A stretch of 31,375 bases of DNA from Polyrhizophydium stewartii (taxonomy: Eukaryota > Chytridiomycota > Chytridiomycetes > Rhizophydiales): contig JADGIZ010000068.1 in the NCBI GenBank assembly GCA_027604665.1, positions 1 through 31,375 on the forward strand, written 5' to 3'. Positions 19,656 to 29,957 of this stretch are shown in pieces. The notes beneath the pieces were generated by a model. That model was not told the DNA's origin and made no database searches. It saw nothing but the letters and a program-made list of their open reading frames with translations. Every line of letters begins with the position of its first letter. Within the stretch, counting starts at the first letter, position 1. The translations under genes were made by a program, and so were the position numbers.

Positions 19656-20111
19656 TCAAAGAATGGTTAAATGGTAGACGTATGATCGTCCCATGTTCTC
19701 CCCTGTTAAATCCAACTGTAACTTACTCTTTTGCAATGACCTTGCCAAATTGGATCTATTCAATTCGCGGCGCCCCGATCCTTTACTGTTCAACCCAGTT
19801 ATAGAGAGAATCCCGCCGGCGCATACAAAAGGTAACAATGGGGGAATTACACCAAGAAAATCACGGGTAGGGTCTCGTTGATGAGCAGAACTACCTGGCC
19901 TTGTCAGTAAGGAATAAGATTGGAAGTTGACGGGGAGTCTGAGGAGTCTCACCATGAAGAGAACAATGGGCACCATAAGTTTTTCAAGCTCAGACCAATA
20001 AATAATCGAAGAAGCAGTCAAACGATCACGGATTAAACCAAGTAGAGGGACCGAATAACCGGTATAGCCGTAGGATTTGCCAAAAGGAAGCCTGGCGATT
20101 AGCGAAGGCAC
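19656..20111 (-). CDS. Unrecognised 151-codon open frame
   Basis: This is the longest ATG-to-stop frame in the window (ends in TGA). The translation starts MPSLIARLPFGKSYGYTGYS. It has a hydrophobic, arginine-bearing middle (around residues 45-60) and a second hydrophobic run around residues 87-103 containing IPPLLPFVCAGGI, then a basic, serine-rich C-terminus. I recognise no family. It lies wholly inside the 19.57-20.9 kb island, where composition makes long chance frames likelier than in the rest of the window. If the code reads TGA as Trp, the frame would continue. Whether it is expressed is unknown; a chance frame or a decayed gene are both possible. Confidence 0.25.
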   Translation of the reverse strand: MPSLIARLPFGKSYGYTGYSVPLLGLIRDRLTASSIIYWSELEKLMVPIVLFMVRLLRLPVNFQSYSLLTRPGSSAHQRDPTRDFLGVIPPLLPFVCAGGILSITGLNSKGSGRRELNRSNLARSLQKSKLQLDLTGENMGRSYVYHLTIL

Positions 20112-20538
20112 TATCTACAAACCCAATCGAAGATATGATAGCAATACGATGGTCAGGAATACCCCTGGCATATTAGGGCACAACAGTACCTACAAGCCAG
20201 GAACCTACTATATCGGATTGGGAGGTCTAGCATTAAGCTAACCGGTAGCATTTGTGTTGTTGATCATAAGGATAAGGGAACAAGACCGTCAACCCCTTGG
20301 CCTTTACCTAATGATGGGATTATTACTTAGTTGATTGTTGATCTTTACTTTGGTTTCTGTTTGGGTCGACTGGCTTACATCTTCTTTGGGAGCATAAGGA
20401 CTGTCCTTCTTAGTTTAGCTTACGTTGGGTCAAAGAGAATTTTATCTCCTGCTTCCACTTTACGCAATTCAACTTTCCCTCAACCATATACCTTCCCCTC
20501 CTTCAGATAAGTCGGGGTTTCTTGGTCGGCTGTAAGTC

Positions 20539-20724
20539 TTATCTTGAAATCTGACGAGATCTTCTAATAACTGCCGCTTTGAAGATAGAGGTCATTTCAA
20601 CTTCGTACGTATAAGAAGATGGAGGTACCTCCTTGGCTTTAGTAACTTTAGGCTGGTCCCAGAGGATTTGACTCAATTTATTGGTTGCCGCACCATTACA
20701 AGTGTCCCACTTACATACGCCCAT
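20539..20724 (-). CDS. Unrecognised 61-codon open frame
   Basis: The frame begins MGVCKWDTCNGAATNKLSQI, with cysteines at residues 4 and 9, and ends in a basic stretch (VIRRSRQISR). Another minus-strand frame continues plausible hydrophilic protein (for example TYLKEGKVYG) just downstream, so a frameshifted longer gene is possible but unproven. It lies in the 19.57-20.9 kb island. No family was recognised. Confidence 0.15.
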   Translation of the reverse strand: MGVCKWDTCNGAATNKLSQILWDQPKVTKAKEVPPSSYTYEVEMTSIFKAAVIRRSRQISR

Positions 20725-20900
20725 TATTTTACACTGGATTCAACGGGTGGACCCGAAAAAGAAAGCCTATCACTATCTTTAATGCGAGAGGGAGCAAGCA
20801 GATAAGGGCACTAATTCTGTAAGGACTCAAACTAATGAATGCCAGAGGGAGGCAAGCAGAGTTGAACTCAAATATACAATCTACTTACAAAAGCAGAAGG

Positions 20901-22386
20901 TGACAATTAGAAGCAAAATTAGTCTCTGTCAATAGTTTTAGTGATAATTTCACTATTTATTACCTATGTAGTGATAGTATCTACATAATGTTATAACATG
21001 CATATTAAGACTCAATTGTCAATCTAATCTATTTGAAGCACTCTAGTTCCATTTTAGGGACATTGTGAAGATAAGTTCCAGTTTATAGAATTCCCAAGAG
21101 ATCTATTTATAATTAGGCTTATAAGGATCTAAATAAATTCTGCTTATAAGGATAGAAACAACAAATAACATATATAATTGGAATTAGGCTTATAATGCCA
21201 TCACTGTCAAAATTGAAAGATTATTGATAATCTCCATTCCTTCTACTACTAGGCCAACCTTATTCTAATTTAAGTAACATTGTTATTGATTAGATTATTA
21301 TGAAGAATGAAATTTCTAATTATCTCTAGTTATTGGGAACCTATGGTGCCTTTGTTAGATTCTCATAGTTAGTTATATTTAATTATACGCAATTAATGGG
21401 TCACACTCAATTGGCTAGTTCTTCTTCTCTAATATCAGTCATTTTCCCTCAAATTACTTCTTTATTATCCCTTGGTTATAAATAGTATTACTCATGTGGG
21501 TCTATTATATTTACAGTGACATTCATTTATTCGTCTCATTGGTACTTAATTTATTTGGTTATTATATTTATGGTTAATTAGTTACTAATAATTATTATCT
21601 AATGGATCCATGGTTCTATTTAGTTAGAATCAGTCATTATTACCTTATTAATCAGTTAGAGTTATTATATTCAGCTATGCTGTTTAGTTGTAGTTATATT
21701 GATCTCCGGATTTCTATAACAATAGTATTATAGATTTAGTAGTACCTACCAGTGTGCATACTCTTATTAGTTACAGCTAACGCTGGTTATATGATCAATC
21801 TATTAAATGAGACTGATGCTCCTATGGTTAGAGATTATTAGTGAGTTATAATTCTACCAATGATTACTTCTGCCCAATTATTCTTATATTAAAATATTGC
21901 AGATTCCTCCGATTTGACCTACGACCAGCATTCAGTCACTCCGCTCCCTCATTGTTAATATTCTAACTCCAATTTTATTATAGACCAAACTATTATTACC
22001 TATCTTAAATCATATACTTTAGATATTGTCAATCTTTTATCCTATACGATACGAGCCTCCTGCCCATTATACTAACTATTTTAATCTACAATAACACTAC
22101 TCATAGACTACCATCTAGAATCCCAATACATCTTCTTCTACATAATATATCAAGAGATACTTATTCATTTAATAAATACTGATAGAGGTAGTTATGATAT
22201 CTTCCATAATCACCCATCCTATTTTGGTTACTAATGTTATACTTTACTTACTAATGCCACTAATGGTATACTATCCGCTCAAGTCGGGGTAGTGACTTAT
22301 AGGATAATATAAACCAATACTATGGTAACAAATGTCTCAATACATACAATACTCATCCATATTATTTGCCAACTGTATCTCTTTAA
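20901..22386. other. AT-rich spacer; hydrophobic translations but no assignable gene
   Basis: Bases 21220-21960 are T-rich on the plus strand and give membrane-like translations in more than one frame, each with several TAA/TAG. A short PTSVHTLI reading near 21747 faintly recalls nad5, but the surroundings do not fit. Nothing is assigned. Confidence 0.45.
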
Positions 22387-22740
22387 TCCTCTCCACATGT
22401 ACGAATTACACTAATAACATCTGGAATGCTACAAGATCCTAAGTATACATTAACTAGGACTTAACCTACTAAGACTTACAGCATAAGAGATACAGATATA
22501 TTAGATTGGATACATAAAGGTGGATATACAGATAAAGGCTATCCTCCAACTAGGAGACTAGTTATGCAGCTATTGCCACATATATGGGTAAGGTATAATA
22601 ACTCTACAAACCTTTATCAATATTCTTACATAACAAAATTTCACAGTACTTTGAACCAACATATACATATAAATAAGATAGAAAGAATAATAGTTATAAC
22701 TCCTTTAATATCTTGGACAAATGATCGATTCATATTGTAG
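22387..22740 (+). other. Open frame of 91 codons without a clear start, unrecognised
   Basis: Open from 22387 to 22461 (25 codons), then TAA, then open for 91 codons to the TAG at 22738. The translation includes TDILDWIHKGGYTDKGYPPT and ends TNDRFIL. It is hydrophilic, unlike neighbouring translations. In DNA this AT-rich, open runs of about this length are expected a few times per window by chance, so it is only a candidate. Confidence 0.15.
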
Positions 22741-24069
22741 AATCCTATACTTCTCTCATAGATTTGAATAGCATATTTGTGTCCTTATTGATGGTAGGGC
22801 CGTATAAGTGTTCAATAAGGTTGGTATAAGTAGAAGTACTTTATTCAAATGGACAATATAGCTATAAGTAAAAGTCACTGCGGGGTATAGATTGGATAAT
22901 GAATAAGAGAGAAACTAGATTCTATATTTAGAATAAAGAGAATAGTGACTAAGTGGTAGTTCTAGTTAGTAATAAGATATATATCTATAACTCTATTATT
23001 GTGGTCAACATAGTGATTAGAGTAAACCTTAATCTTATCCTTAATTAGAGTATACCTATTATGGATTCCTCTTTTAAGGCAATATAAACATAATATGATT
23101 GATATATATAATGTTAATCAAATCTAAATATTACAGTACTAAACCTAAGGTGAGTCTAAGTTAGTAATGGTCTCGCACCCGGTGTTAATGGGCATAGTCT
23201 ACTAATTATTTACCTAAAGTAATGTAGAAGTCTCCGCGACTCTTGTAATTAAATATAATAGAATGTATCTTAAATATAATAGAGGAGGACGGCTGTAAAA
23301 TCCTTTCCGGCCGACCCCATAGTAAGGTACCTTAAAAGTAGCTATGAGGGTTACCAAGAGTAGCAGGTAACTAAGATAAGAGTAATAAATTAGATAAGTT
23401 AAGATTATAAGGATGATATTTCCTTTAGACTCGGTGAGTTTTAATTCGTATCCCTTTATTGGTAAGTTTCTATAATAAGTTATTAATCTATGTGGCTCCA
23501 ACTAGCTTACTGATTCTGTTATTATTTAGTAGATATTCTTAAGTATAGGTTAATTACCGGAATAAGTTAGAATATTATAGTTATAAATTTAGTATTATCG
23601 GTTTAATTCGATGGCTCTGCCAATCATTCTATTTCTTTATATCGAGGCACAGCAATTCATTGTTAATTATAGTTTATATTATTACTTAATAATCTCTATT
23701 TATTCCCTCTTTATTTAATTTAAGTCCTTATAAATTATTTATTAAGATATCTGAGATCCTTCTATCCATTTTATTTTAAGAATTCATTTAATTATTATCT
23801 GATAACTAATCTATATGATTTTAGTATTAACTACGAGGCTCAGTTGGATTAACTGTAAGTATTTTATTATAATTCACAGCATAGCTGTGGCTATTTTATT
23901 TATCCACACATATGATCCAGTGCCAGTTAAAATTAAACAATAGTAATAGTAGTATAACAGCTCCGCTGTGGTAATAGTTGTATTATAGTCACAATGACAG
24001 TGGGATACTAGTAATAAGTATAACTTTAATAAAGATTCCTTATATAAATCTTACTAAGAATCCGATGCG
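22741..24069. other. AT-rich spacer with mini-hairpins
   Basis: No gene is supported. Small hairpins such as ACAGC-AT-AGCTGT (about 23877) occur. The 95-codon minus-strand frame at 23214-23501 is leucine/tyrosine-rich with no family motif. Confidence 0.5.
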
Positions 24070-24500
24070 ACATCCCTCTGGACCCGCGGACCACCCTCAA
24101 GGGATCCACCGAAGGTGCTACAATTAGGTCAACCTTGATTTAAAGACCGCGCAGACGTTCTCGTTGTTTTAATGGAATATAATTTGTCCTTTAGGCCTAA
24201 ATAGGCCCGTTATTACCAAAATTGATTGGGCAGCAGTGGTCGATGCCCGCGCGGACGTGTAAGTGCAATGGAATGTAATGTAATGGAATGTAATCCTCCC
24301 TATAGGTCAAATCCTTAGTGGGCAATCTATCAACTCTTGGTACCATAGGACCATCTATTGTAATTACTTAGGGGCTAGCCTTCCGGACCATCTGTAGTCT
24401 TCCGAAGGGGTCCATATGACCATCTATTGTAATTACTTAATAGCTTATTTAAGCCTTTAAGGCGAGAAACTCACCGAAGGTCCCCTCTTTACAAGTAATT
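24070..24500. repeat. Spacer with direct repeats and small GC segments
   Basis: A 22-nt exact direct repeat ending in gtaattactta lies at 24349-24370 and 24418-24439; between the copies is a CCTTCCGG/CCGAAGG hairpin. The motif ccgcgcggacg occurs at 24247-24257 and 25201-25211, with a variant (ccgcgcagacg) at 24147-24157. A short tandem of atggaatgtaatgtaatgg lies around 24268-24294. Confidence 0.65.
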
Positions 24501-26079
24501 AAATGCTTATTTATTATTCCCAGAAATCTAATGATCTCGTAGTAAAATATCATATATCATACATCCTTTATCATAATTACATGAGGCCTTTAGGTCCTCA
24601 TTACAGTAGAAGCCTTACGCCTTCGGCTCCAGATACTCATGCGGCGTTTACCTTATTTATATTAAAATTTATAAGACATAATTTCTTTTATCGTAAATGT
24701 AATCCGTATTAAGGCGATTTATTAGCTAGCTAAATACTTATAAGTTGGCTCCATTCGTAGATAAATTAGACAAGCACTCCGGAAACTCAATAATTCAGCC
24801 CTTGGTCGTATTAGAATGTCACTTATTTTAATGAATATAGGTGATGAATCTTATGGTTGACATTTTAACTGCAGCCAGCATTTGGTTCCTAATAAATATT
24901 TACCTGCTGGGTTTCTATCTTATGTCTACTTCTTAAAATTAGAGCCTGATGGCTTCCATCATTTTAGTAGTTAAAAATCTTACATCATTTTCTTTAAATC
25001 TGACATTTTTGCTTTTAAACTAGAGCCTGATGGCTTCCAAAATTGAGATGGCTTCCAGGATTTGGATTAAAAGTCTTGAATTGTACTGGGCGGTACATGT
25101 GTAGCCCTGAATTTCATCTTTGGTGGCGGTCTAAGCCCGCGAGACTAAGGAAGTCCAGTATTTGGTTGGTTACTTCGCAAGCTGGTAAACCAAAGGTCGA
25201 CCGCGCGGACGGTTTACGGTAATGAATACATCCATCGTAGCAATTAGCTTGATAGGCACATTCATCCTGCCTCCCTCCATTTGGAAGCTAATTCACTTCA
25301 ATTAAGCTTGTTTGGTGATAATGTTCCTGTTTTAGCTAATTTGGCTACACGCTACTAAGTAAACCCGCTGGAATGTATCCCAACCAGCAGCAGCAAAACT
25401 CCATAAAAGGAGCAAACCCATGCTTAACTACATAAAACCAGCTTGAATCAAGCTATGGATGCCTCTAACAAAACCAGCTTAAATCAATCCACCTAAGCAG
25501 CAAAACTCCATAAAGGAGCAGAAAAGTTGAACTCAGGCGCCAATGGCGACGATTACACCTAGAGATGTTTACGGCCAATTTCTTTGGAAATTCCGAATCC
25601 TCTTGTCTCATGTCATCCCGTGAGTATTGTGACATATAAGATAATGTGAAAACCCTCACTCTTCCACGAACCCTCTTAACAGGGGGGATTCTGGACATAA
25701 TGTGAACAATTCAAATGGAGCGCAACAAATATAAAGGATCTAATATAATAGTAATAGCGCAGCGCGATATAATGTCAAGAGTTAAACCTATTCGAGTAAT
25801 ATTTGACGTAATTTATCCCCCTGGACATTTGAATCTACCATAGAAACTAATATAACAATAGTACTATCATAAAATACAGCATAGCTAGAGGTAAGATGTA
25901 ATATAGTATTACGGTCACCAAAGGGGAAACTTCATTTTAGATTAGAATATTCGGGCAAATTATGCTTATGTTCAACTATTGGTGATAATACTGTTCCCAT
26001 TGTAAAAGTTGTGGAGTGGAAGTTGCAATCTAATTCTTGTGATAACCACCCAAAGTTGTATTCAACTGTTCGCCCAACC
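24501..26079. other. Spacer with short direct repeats, no gene supported
   Basis: The 18-nt repeat agagcctgatggcttcca is at 24941-24958 and 25022-25039. A 25-26-nt repeat starting agcagcaaaactccataaa is at 25389-25414 and 25496-25520, and aaaaccagctt-g/a-aatcaa is at 25434-25451 and 25470-25487. The 77-codon minus-strand frame at 25465-25698 begins in these repeats and has no family motif. Confidence 0.5.
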
Positions 26080-26281
26080 TTAGGATAGATAGATGGAGAT
26101 TATTAGATTTTATACAATCTCTTTATGGTGGATCCAGGCACTTTTGTATAGCAAATGGGATGCCTATAATCAGCTGAGATAAAGTAATACATTAAAAGAT
26201 TGTGCGGAGTATTCTTTCTATCAATTAAGAGATAGAGGGCAGATTAAAGGGTATAAGAGATGTAGCTATAGAGTTAATTAA
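26080..26281 (+). pseudogene. Possible decayed LAGLIDADG endonuclease fragment
   Basis: Two pieces in different frames recall the LAGLIDADG homing endonucleases of fungal mitochondrial introns, which cut intron-less alleles. From 26080 the reading is LG-stop-IDGDY-stop-ILYN, close to the family motif pattern G-x-IDGDG. From 26198 another frame reads 27 codons including YQLRDRGQIKGYKRCSYRVN, similar in pattern to the region after the first motif where such proteins have Y-Q-I-K, G-S-I-K and Y-R-V segments. Stops and a frame change mean that it could not be translated as it stands. No group I intron core was found around it. The likeness is by eye and modest, so chance remains possible. Confidence 0.3.
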
Positions 26282-27351
26282 GGTGGAGGAGGTTTAAATG
26301 TTTATTTAACTATCTTATTTTAGATTTAAAGACAAAAATACCTAAAGGTTAATATATTAATAGTAATAATACAAATAAGGTGAACAGAAGGTCACCTAGG
26401 CTCGCCACACAGATAAATGGCTCAGCAGAATCCTGTTTAATTGTCAGTAGTAAAGTGCGTGTAAATCCCGCAAGGCATTTGACTTTTAATAGCGCATGTT
26501 TGTATTACAAAGGTGGGCCCTCTATATATTTGCAGGAGATATCCTTATATATTAGAAGGAGTAAAAGGTTTATATTGTAATTATAGGAACCCCTTTATAT
26601 TAGATTGTCAATGAATAATTATGGAGATTGCACTTATCTATATATAACTGAGGTCTAAGCCAGAAGGAGGTCACCCTTTCTACACTTATTTATATATTAG
26701 ATGGTGATGAGAGGTAAATATCTCTGCTTAATCCACTAGTAAAAGGTAGTGTATAAGGAGTGTTATACCGGCCTAGCATAGTATTACATTCCAGATAATA
26801 AATAGTAACGAATAATTCAGCCAACATAGTAAAAAGCTATATGAGGTACAAATGGATTCTACCATCAATAATTAAATGAGTAATAAAATTAAGAGACAAT
26901 GGATAAACACTATACTATACACTCTATCCCTACATTATAAATTTACTGTGACATGTATCAAATAATAGGTCATATTGCACCGGATAGAGCCAAACTAAGT
27001 GTAGATATATATAAGAGGGTTATAAAACTAATAATAGGCTCAGATCTTATACTAAATATTACAATTAGTTTACTAACTATTATCTCAATTAGATTTTTAC
27101 AATTGTCCACTTATATTTGATTAGAATTTATAGACCTCCTAACCTTGATTTTATCCTTTATCAACTTTCGATCTTGGCCCCCAACACTCCTCTCTTCCCT
27201 ACCACTGAATAATTCCTCTAATATTCCCTACTGGCCGGAACCGTGAGGTGACCTTTATTCATGATTGACCGTTAGGTGGTTCCCCTTTCTTTGGTAACAT
27301 AGGTTCCTGCTTATTTTATTACGTAAGCTCCTTCCAGTAATGATCCCTCCC
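26282..27351. other. AT-rich spacer, no gene supported
   Basis: The 66-codon frame at 26380-26580 has no convincing motif, though it lies just after the possible LAGLIDADG fragment and might be part of the same decayed reading. The rest is AT-rich with broken frames. Confidence 0.45.
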
Positions 27352-27423
27352 ACCCTTGGGATAGTAATTCTTCGCCCGACCCTTGGGATAGGAAAGCTGG
27401 GATTCGCCCTACCCTTGGGATAG
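27352..27423 (+). repeat. Three copies of acccttgggatag
   Basis: Exact 13-nt copies at 27352-27364, 27379-27391 and 27411-27423, separated by unrelated short spacers of 14 and 19 nt. The minus-strand frame at 27255-27476 translates the repeat repeatedly as IPRVG and is explained by it. Confidence 0.7.
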
Positions 27424-27480
27424 GTAATTAGTAAATGCCTTGGGTTATAATCCCGAAGATAGGGGGGAATCGTCATTCGT

Positions 27481-27514
27481 CAGGTAGACCGTAGGTACCA
27501 GGTTGACCGTAGGT
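27481..27514 (+). repeat. Two tandem 18-nt units
   Basis: caggtagaccgtaggta is followed by caggttgaccgtaggtg with one base between; the units differ by one internal substitution. Confidence 0.65.
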
Positions 27515-27563
27515 GAAAGATTACCGTTGGGGTGTATCCTGATAATCGTCAGAAAGACTATCT

Positions 27564-27622
27564 ATTTGACGTCGTTCCCCTGCTTAGTTTCCATTTGACG
27601 TCGTTCCCCCGCTTAGGTTCCA
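27564..27622 (+). repeat. Tandem duplication, 29-nt period
   Basis: Two head-to-tail copies starting atttgacgtcgttcccc (27564 and 27593) and ending ttcca, differing at two positions. This is a recent local duplication. Confidence 0.75.
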
Positions 27623-28108
27623 CGTTTAGTCACGATTCCTGCTGTTCCCCTGGGTTTGGTCACCTATTCCTCCTGATTATTACATTACCCTCCTTTTATT
27701 ACAATAATGCTCCTTCTTTAAACTTCAAATATAGAATTAAGCATAATTTTAGAACTATTGATTATAGATATATTTAATTATTAATACTGGTCACTACGTG
27801 ACTGATTATACTAGAGAAATTAGTATCCCTATTACATGCGTAGCATGTATTGATAAGTATTTGACCTCTTTATTGGAATTAAGGTCCTAAGTATATAAGA
27901 TAATATTAGTATAATGCTTTGCATTGTCTCAAAGATGTGTAGGATCAGAAGGTCGGATAAAGGGATTAAGTAACTATCTGGAGTAGATTAAACTCTAGCA
28001 ATTAGACTAAATTAAACAAACATTAAGCACCAAATCGATGCGATGCTCCTCCCGGTCCCCCGGGCTGGGACGCAAACGCAATAATATTAATATAAGGTTA
28101 GAAATTTG
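27623..28108. other. AT-rich spacer with mini-hairpins
   Basis: Contains short hairpins around the words catgcgtagcatg (27836) and aatgctttgcatt (27914). No gene was recognised. Confidence 0.5.
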
Positions 28109-28154
28109 ATCGAGGTGGACGTGCCCGCCCCCGCGGTGCGTTCACCTCCACGAT
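28109..28154 (+). repeat. 46-nt GC element, copy 3, isolated in the right half
   Basis: Identical over all 46 bases to 2519-2564, 25.6 kb away, including the complete payload. The preceding tttg is also shared, but the following bases differ. It is the only long GC module of the left-half type found right of 15.1 kb, so it probably arrived recently. Confidence 0.85.
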
Positions 28155-28753
28155 TTACTAAGAGAATAAAGAGCTTAGATCTAAGCTAGAATTGTAATTA
28201 TCTAATTTTAATTAATAAATCAATATAGATAGAGCATAGTTAGGTAAAGTAACCAAGGATATTATTATCTATTAAAGTAAAGAGTAAGAGTAGAAGTTAG
28301 TCCGATGTACCTCGGAATAATTAAAATAGGTAAATACATATTGGCTGGTAGTTGATTATTGAATATAGATTATTAATAGCGAGAGTCTGTATAATTTTCA
28401 TTTATATTAGTATATTATATACATTATTACAATTTTAATGCGAAGCATTGTGGTTATTAACTAATATTATTATAGTTAGCTAGGGCTATATATCTAGATC
28501 TGCGGTCCAATTATATAGGTATAAATACTGCGACAATATTCGAATCTAATCATATATTGCCCATCTATTATTGTAAAGACTACTTTTAGACATTCAACAA
28601 TGCTAGCCATGTTTGGGTGTTGACGTTAATATTTCAGCATTAACCTACCTATCATATTAGCTAAAGATTTACTTATTCTCTATATTATATTAGCTGAAAA
28701 CCTAATTATTGTCATTCATATTAGATTCGCTCAGTCTTCACTTTTTAGTTTAA
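28155..28753. other. AT-rich spacer
   Basis: Broken frames and mini-hairpins (AATGC-GAA-GCATT at 28438-28450). Nothing is assigned. Confidence 0.5.
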
Positions 28754-28957
28754 TGGTCGGATGCCTATCTAGCTATTATTGTGGCTATATTAGTATTGCC
28801 TGCCCTGATTCTGAGTGTGAAACTCTCAAAATACGGGCTGTTACTAAAGACCATAGGATTACTATATCTGGCAATTTTGACTATATCTCTAAGTAGGACA
28901 CCCCCCGATATCTGGCTATGTCTAGGGGTATATCTTTATCTCAAATGAAAGCGAGGG
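28754..28957 (+). other. Hydrophobic open frame, possibly a nad-type fragment
   Basis: A frame without ATG runs 64 codons to a TGA at 28946, and to a TAA at 28958 if TGA is Trp. It begins WSDAYLAIIVAILVLPALIL and contains LAILTISLSRTPPDIW. The RTPPD piece is similar to the conserved RTPFDL of NADH dehydrogenase subunit 1, and a SLS...WS pattern lies just upstream, but large parts of that family's pattern are missing. It is too weak to name. Confidence 0.2.
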
Positions 28958-29957
28958 TAATTAATATTTATTGAGGATAGATTGGAAACTTCGTCAGGAG
29001 GACCTATGTCTGCTCGATATCTGAGGCAAAGAGGCTAGACCTGCTCTGCCTTCCAGGCGTCCCGGGTCTTTGTGACCAGAATATCTTACCCTCCCTATGG
29101 CTATGTCTGCCCCCTCTGCCTGAAGGGTTGCTACTGTCTCTTGCGGATATCTTATAGCTAATATTGTCTAGTATCGCAAGTATTAATTGACTACTATATC
29201 TGACCTATAAGATGTTATTAATATTAATGGGGATATATCCCGTATATGTTATAAATATTATCTATATATATTAGAGTAAAAGTATGTATTATTGAGAATG
29301 AAGTCCCATCGGACTTTCCCAGGTATACCTTATCTGATGCCAGATGTGAGCCAAGTCAGAGGATAGATCCAATAACCCCCTATAATAGTTGACATAGGTA
29401 ATGTGCTAGATTAATGCTAGAGCAATCAGCAGTATAAGGATAACATAGATAGTAAATGAATAAGTAACGGGAGAATCTAACAGAATGAGTTGGAATCAAG
29501 TTAATACTTAAATATCTCTGCGGATCTTTATAGGTCAATTGCGGAGCATCTAGGCCTCAAAGATTAGGATATCTAATAACAAGTCTATAAGTGATAGTAA
29601 TAAGTACGAAGTGGGTAAATAAAGGGACATACTAATAGGTATATTATCCCATTGTAAATCTAGTTATAGTGAGACTAGTCAAAATAGAATAATAAGAAGT
29701 ACGTAGTACTGGATAATGAGTAATAGCAGATTAAGCTAAGAAGTTTAATAATAGATTGCTAGCCAATGCTAAATAACAATCGAATATTCTCATGTAAATA
29801 CTAATCTCATGTTAATAATAGTATCTATATTAGTAACTATCAATTGAATATCATAACGTATGGGATAATAATAGTTTATGAGTAAGATATATCTAATCTT
29901 TTAATAATTAAAATCATCCCGTTCCGAGGGGACTCTGGACCCGAGGTCCATAGGAAG
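28958..29957. other. AT-rich spacer downstream of the nad2-like region
   Basis: A small GC hairpin, GGACC-CGA-GGTCC (29937-29949), lies at the point where nad2 similarity stops. The remainder gives hydrophobic readings on the minus strand (29370-29650) with stops; no nad3 or other usual neighbour was recognised. Confidence 0.45.

Larger units (their letters stand above)
19571..20900. other. Higher-complexity island of unlike composition
   Basis: The base composition changes abruptly to balanced, non-repetitive sequence for about 1.3 kb and then returns to AT-rich DNA. It carries the longest open frame of the window and several shorter ones on both strands, none recognised. A near-duplicate of about 20 nt (gagagggagcaagcaga and cagagggaggcaagcaga) occurs at about 20784 and 20840. 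It may be transferred DNA or a decayed plasmid or intron segment, but that is inference. Confidence 0.5.

Noticed and set aside
21740..21830. PTSVHTLI and ANAGYM readings resembling the nad5 PTPVSALI...TAG region.
   Set aside because: They require a frame change and lack the preceding conserved residues; several frames in this T-rich region give membrane-like text.
24941..25520. Direct repeats considered as a CRISPR array.
   Set aside because: Only pairs of different repeats with unequal spacing; no array of regular repeats and spacers and no cas genes.
25465..25698. 77-codon minus-strand frame.
   Set aside because: Starts within local direct repeats, arginine-rich and without a family motif; length is within chance for the composition.
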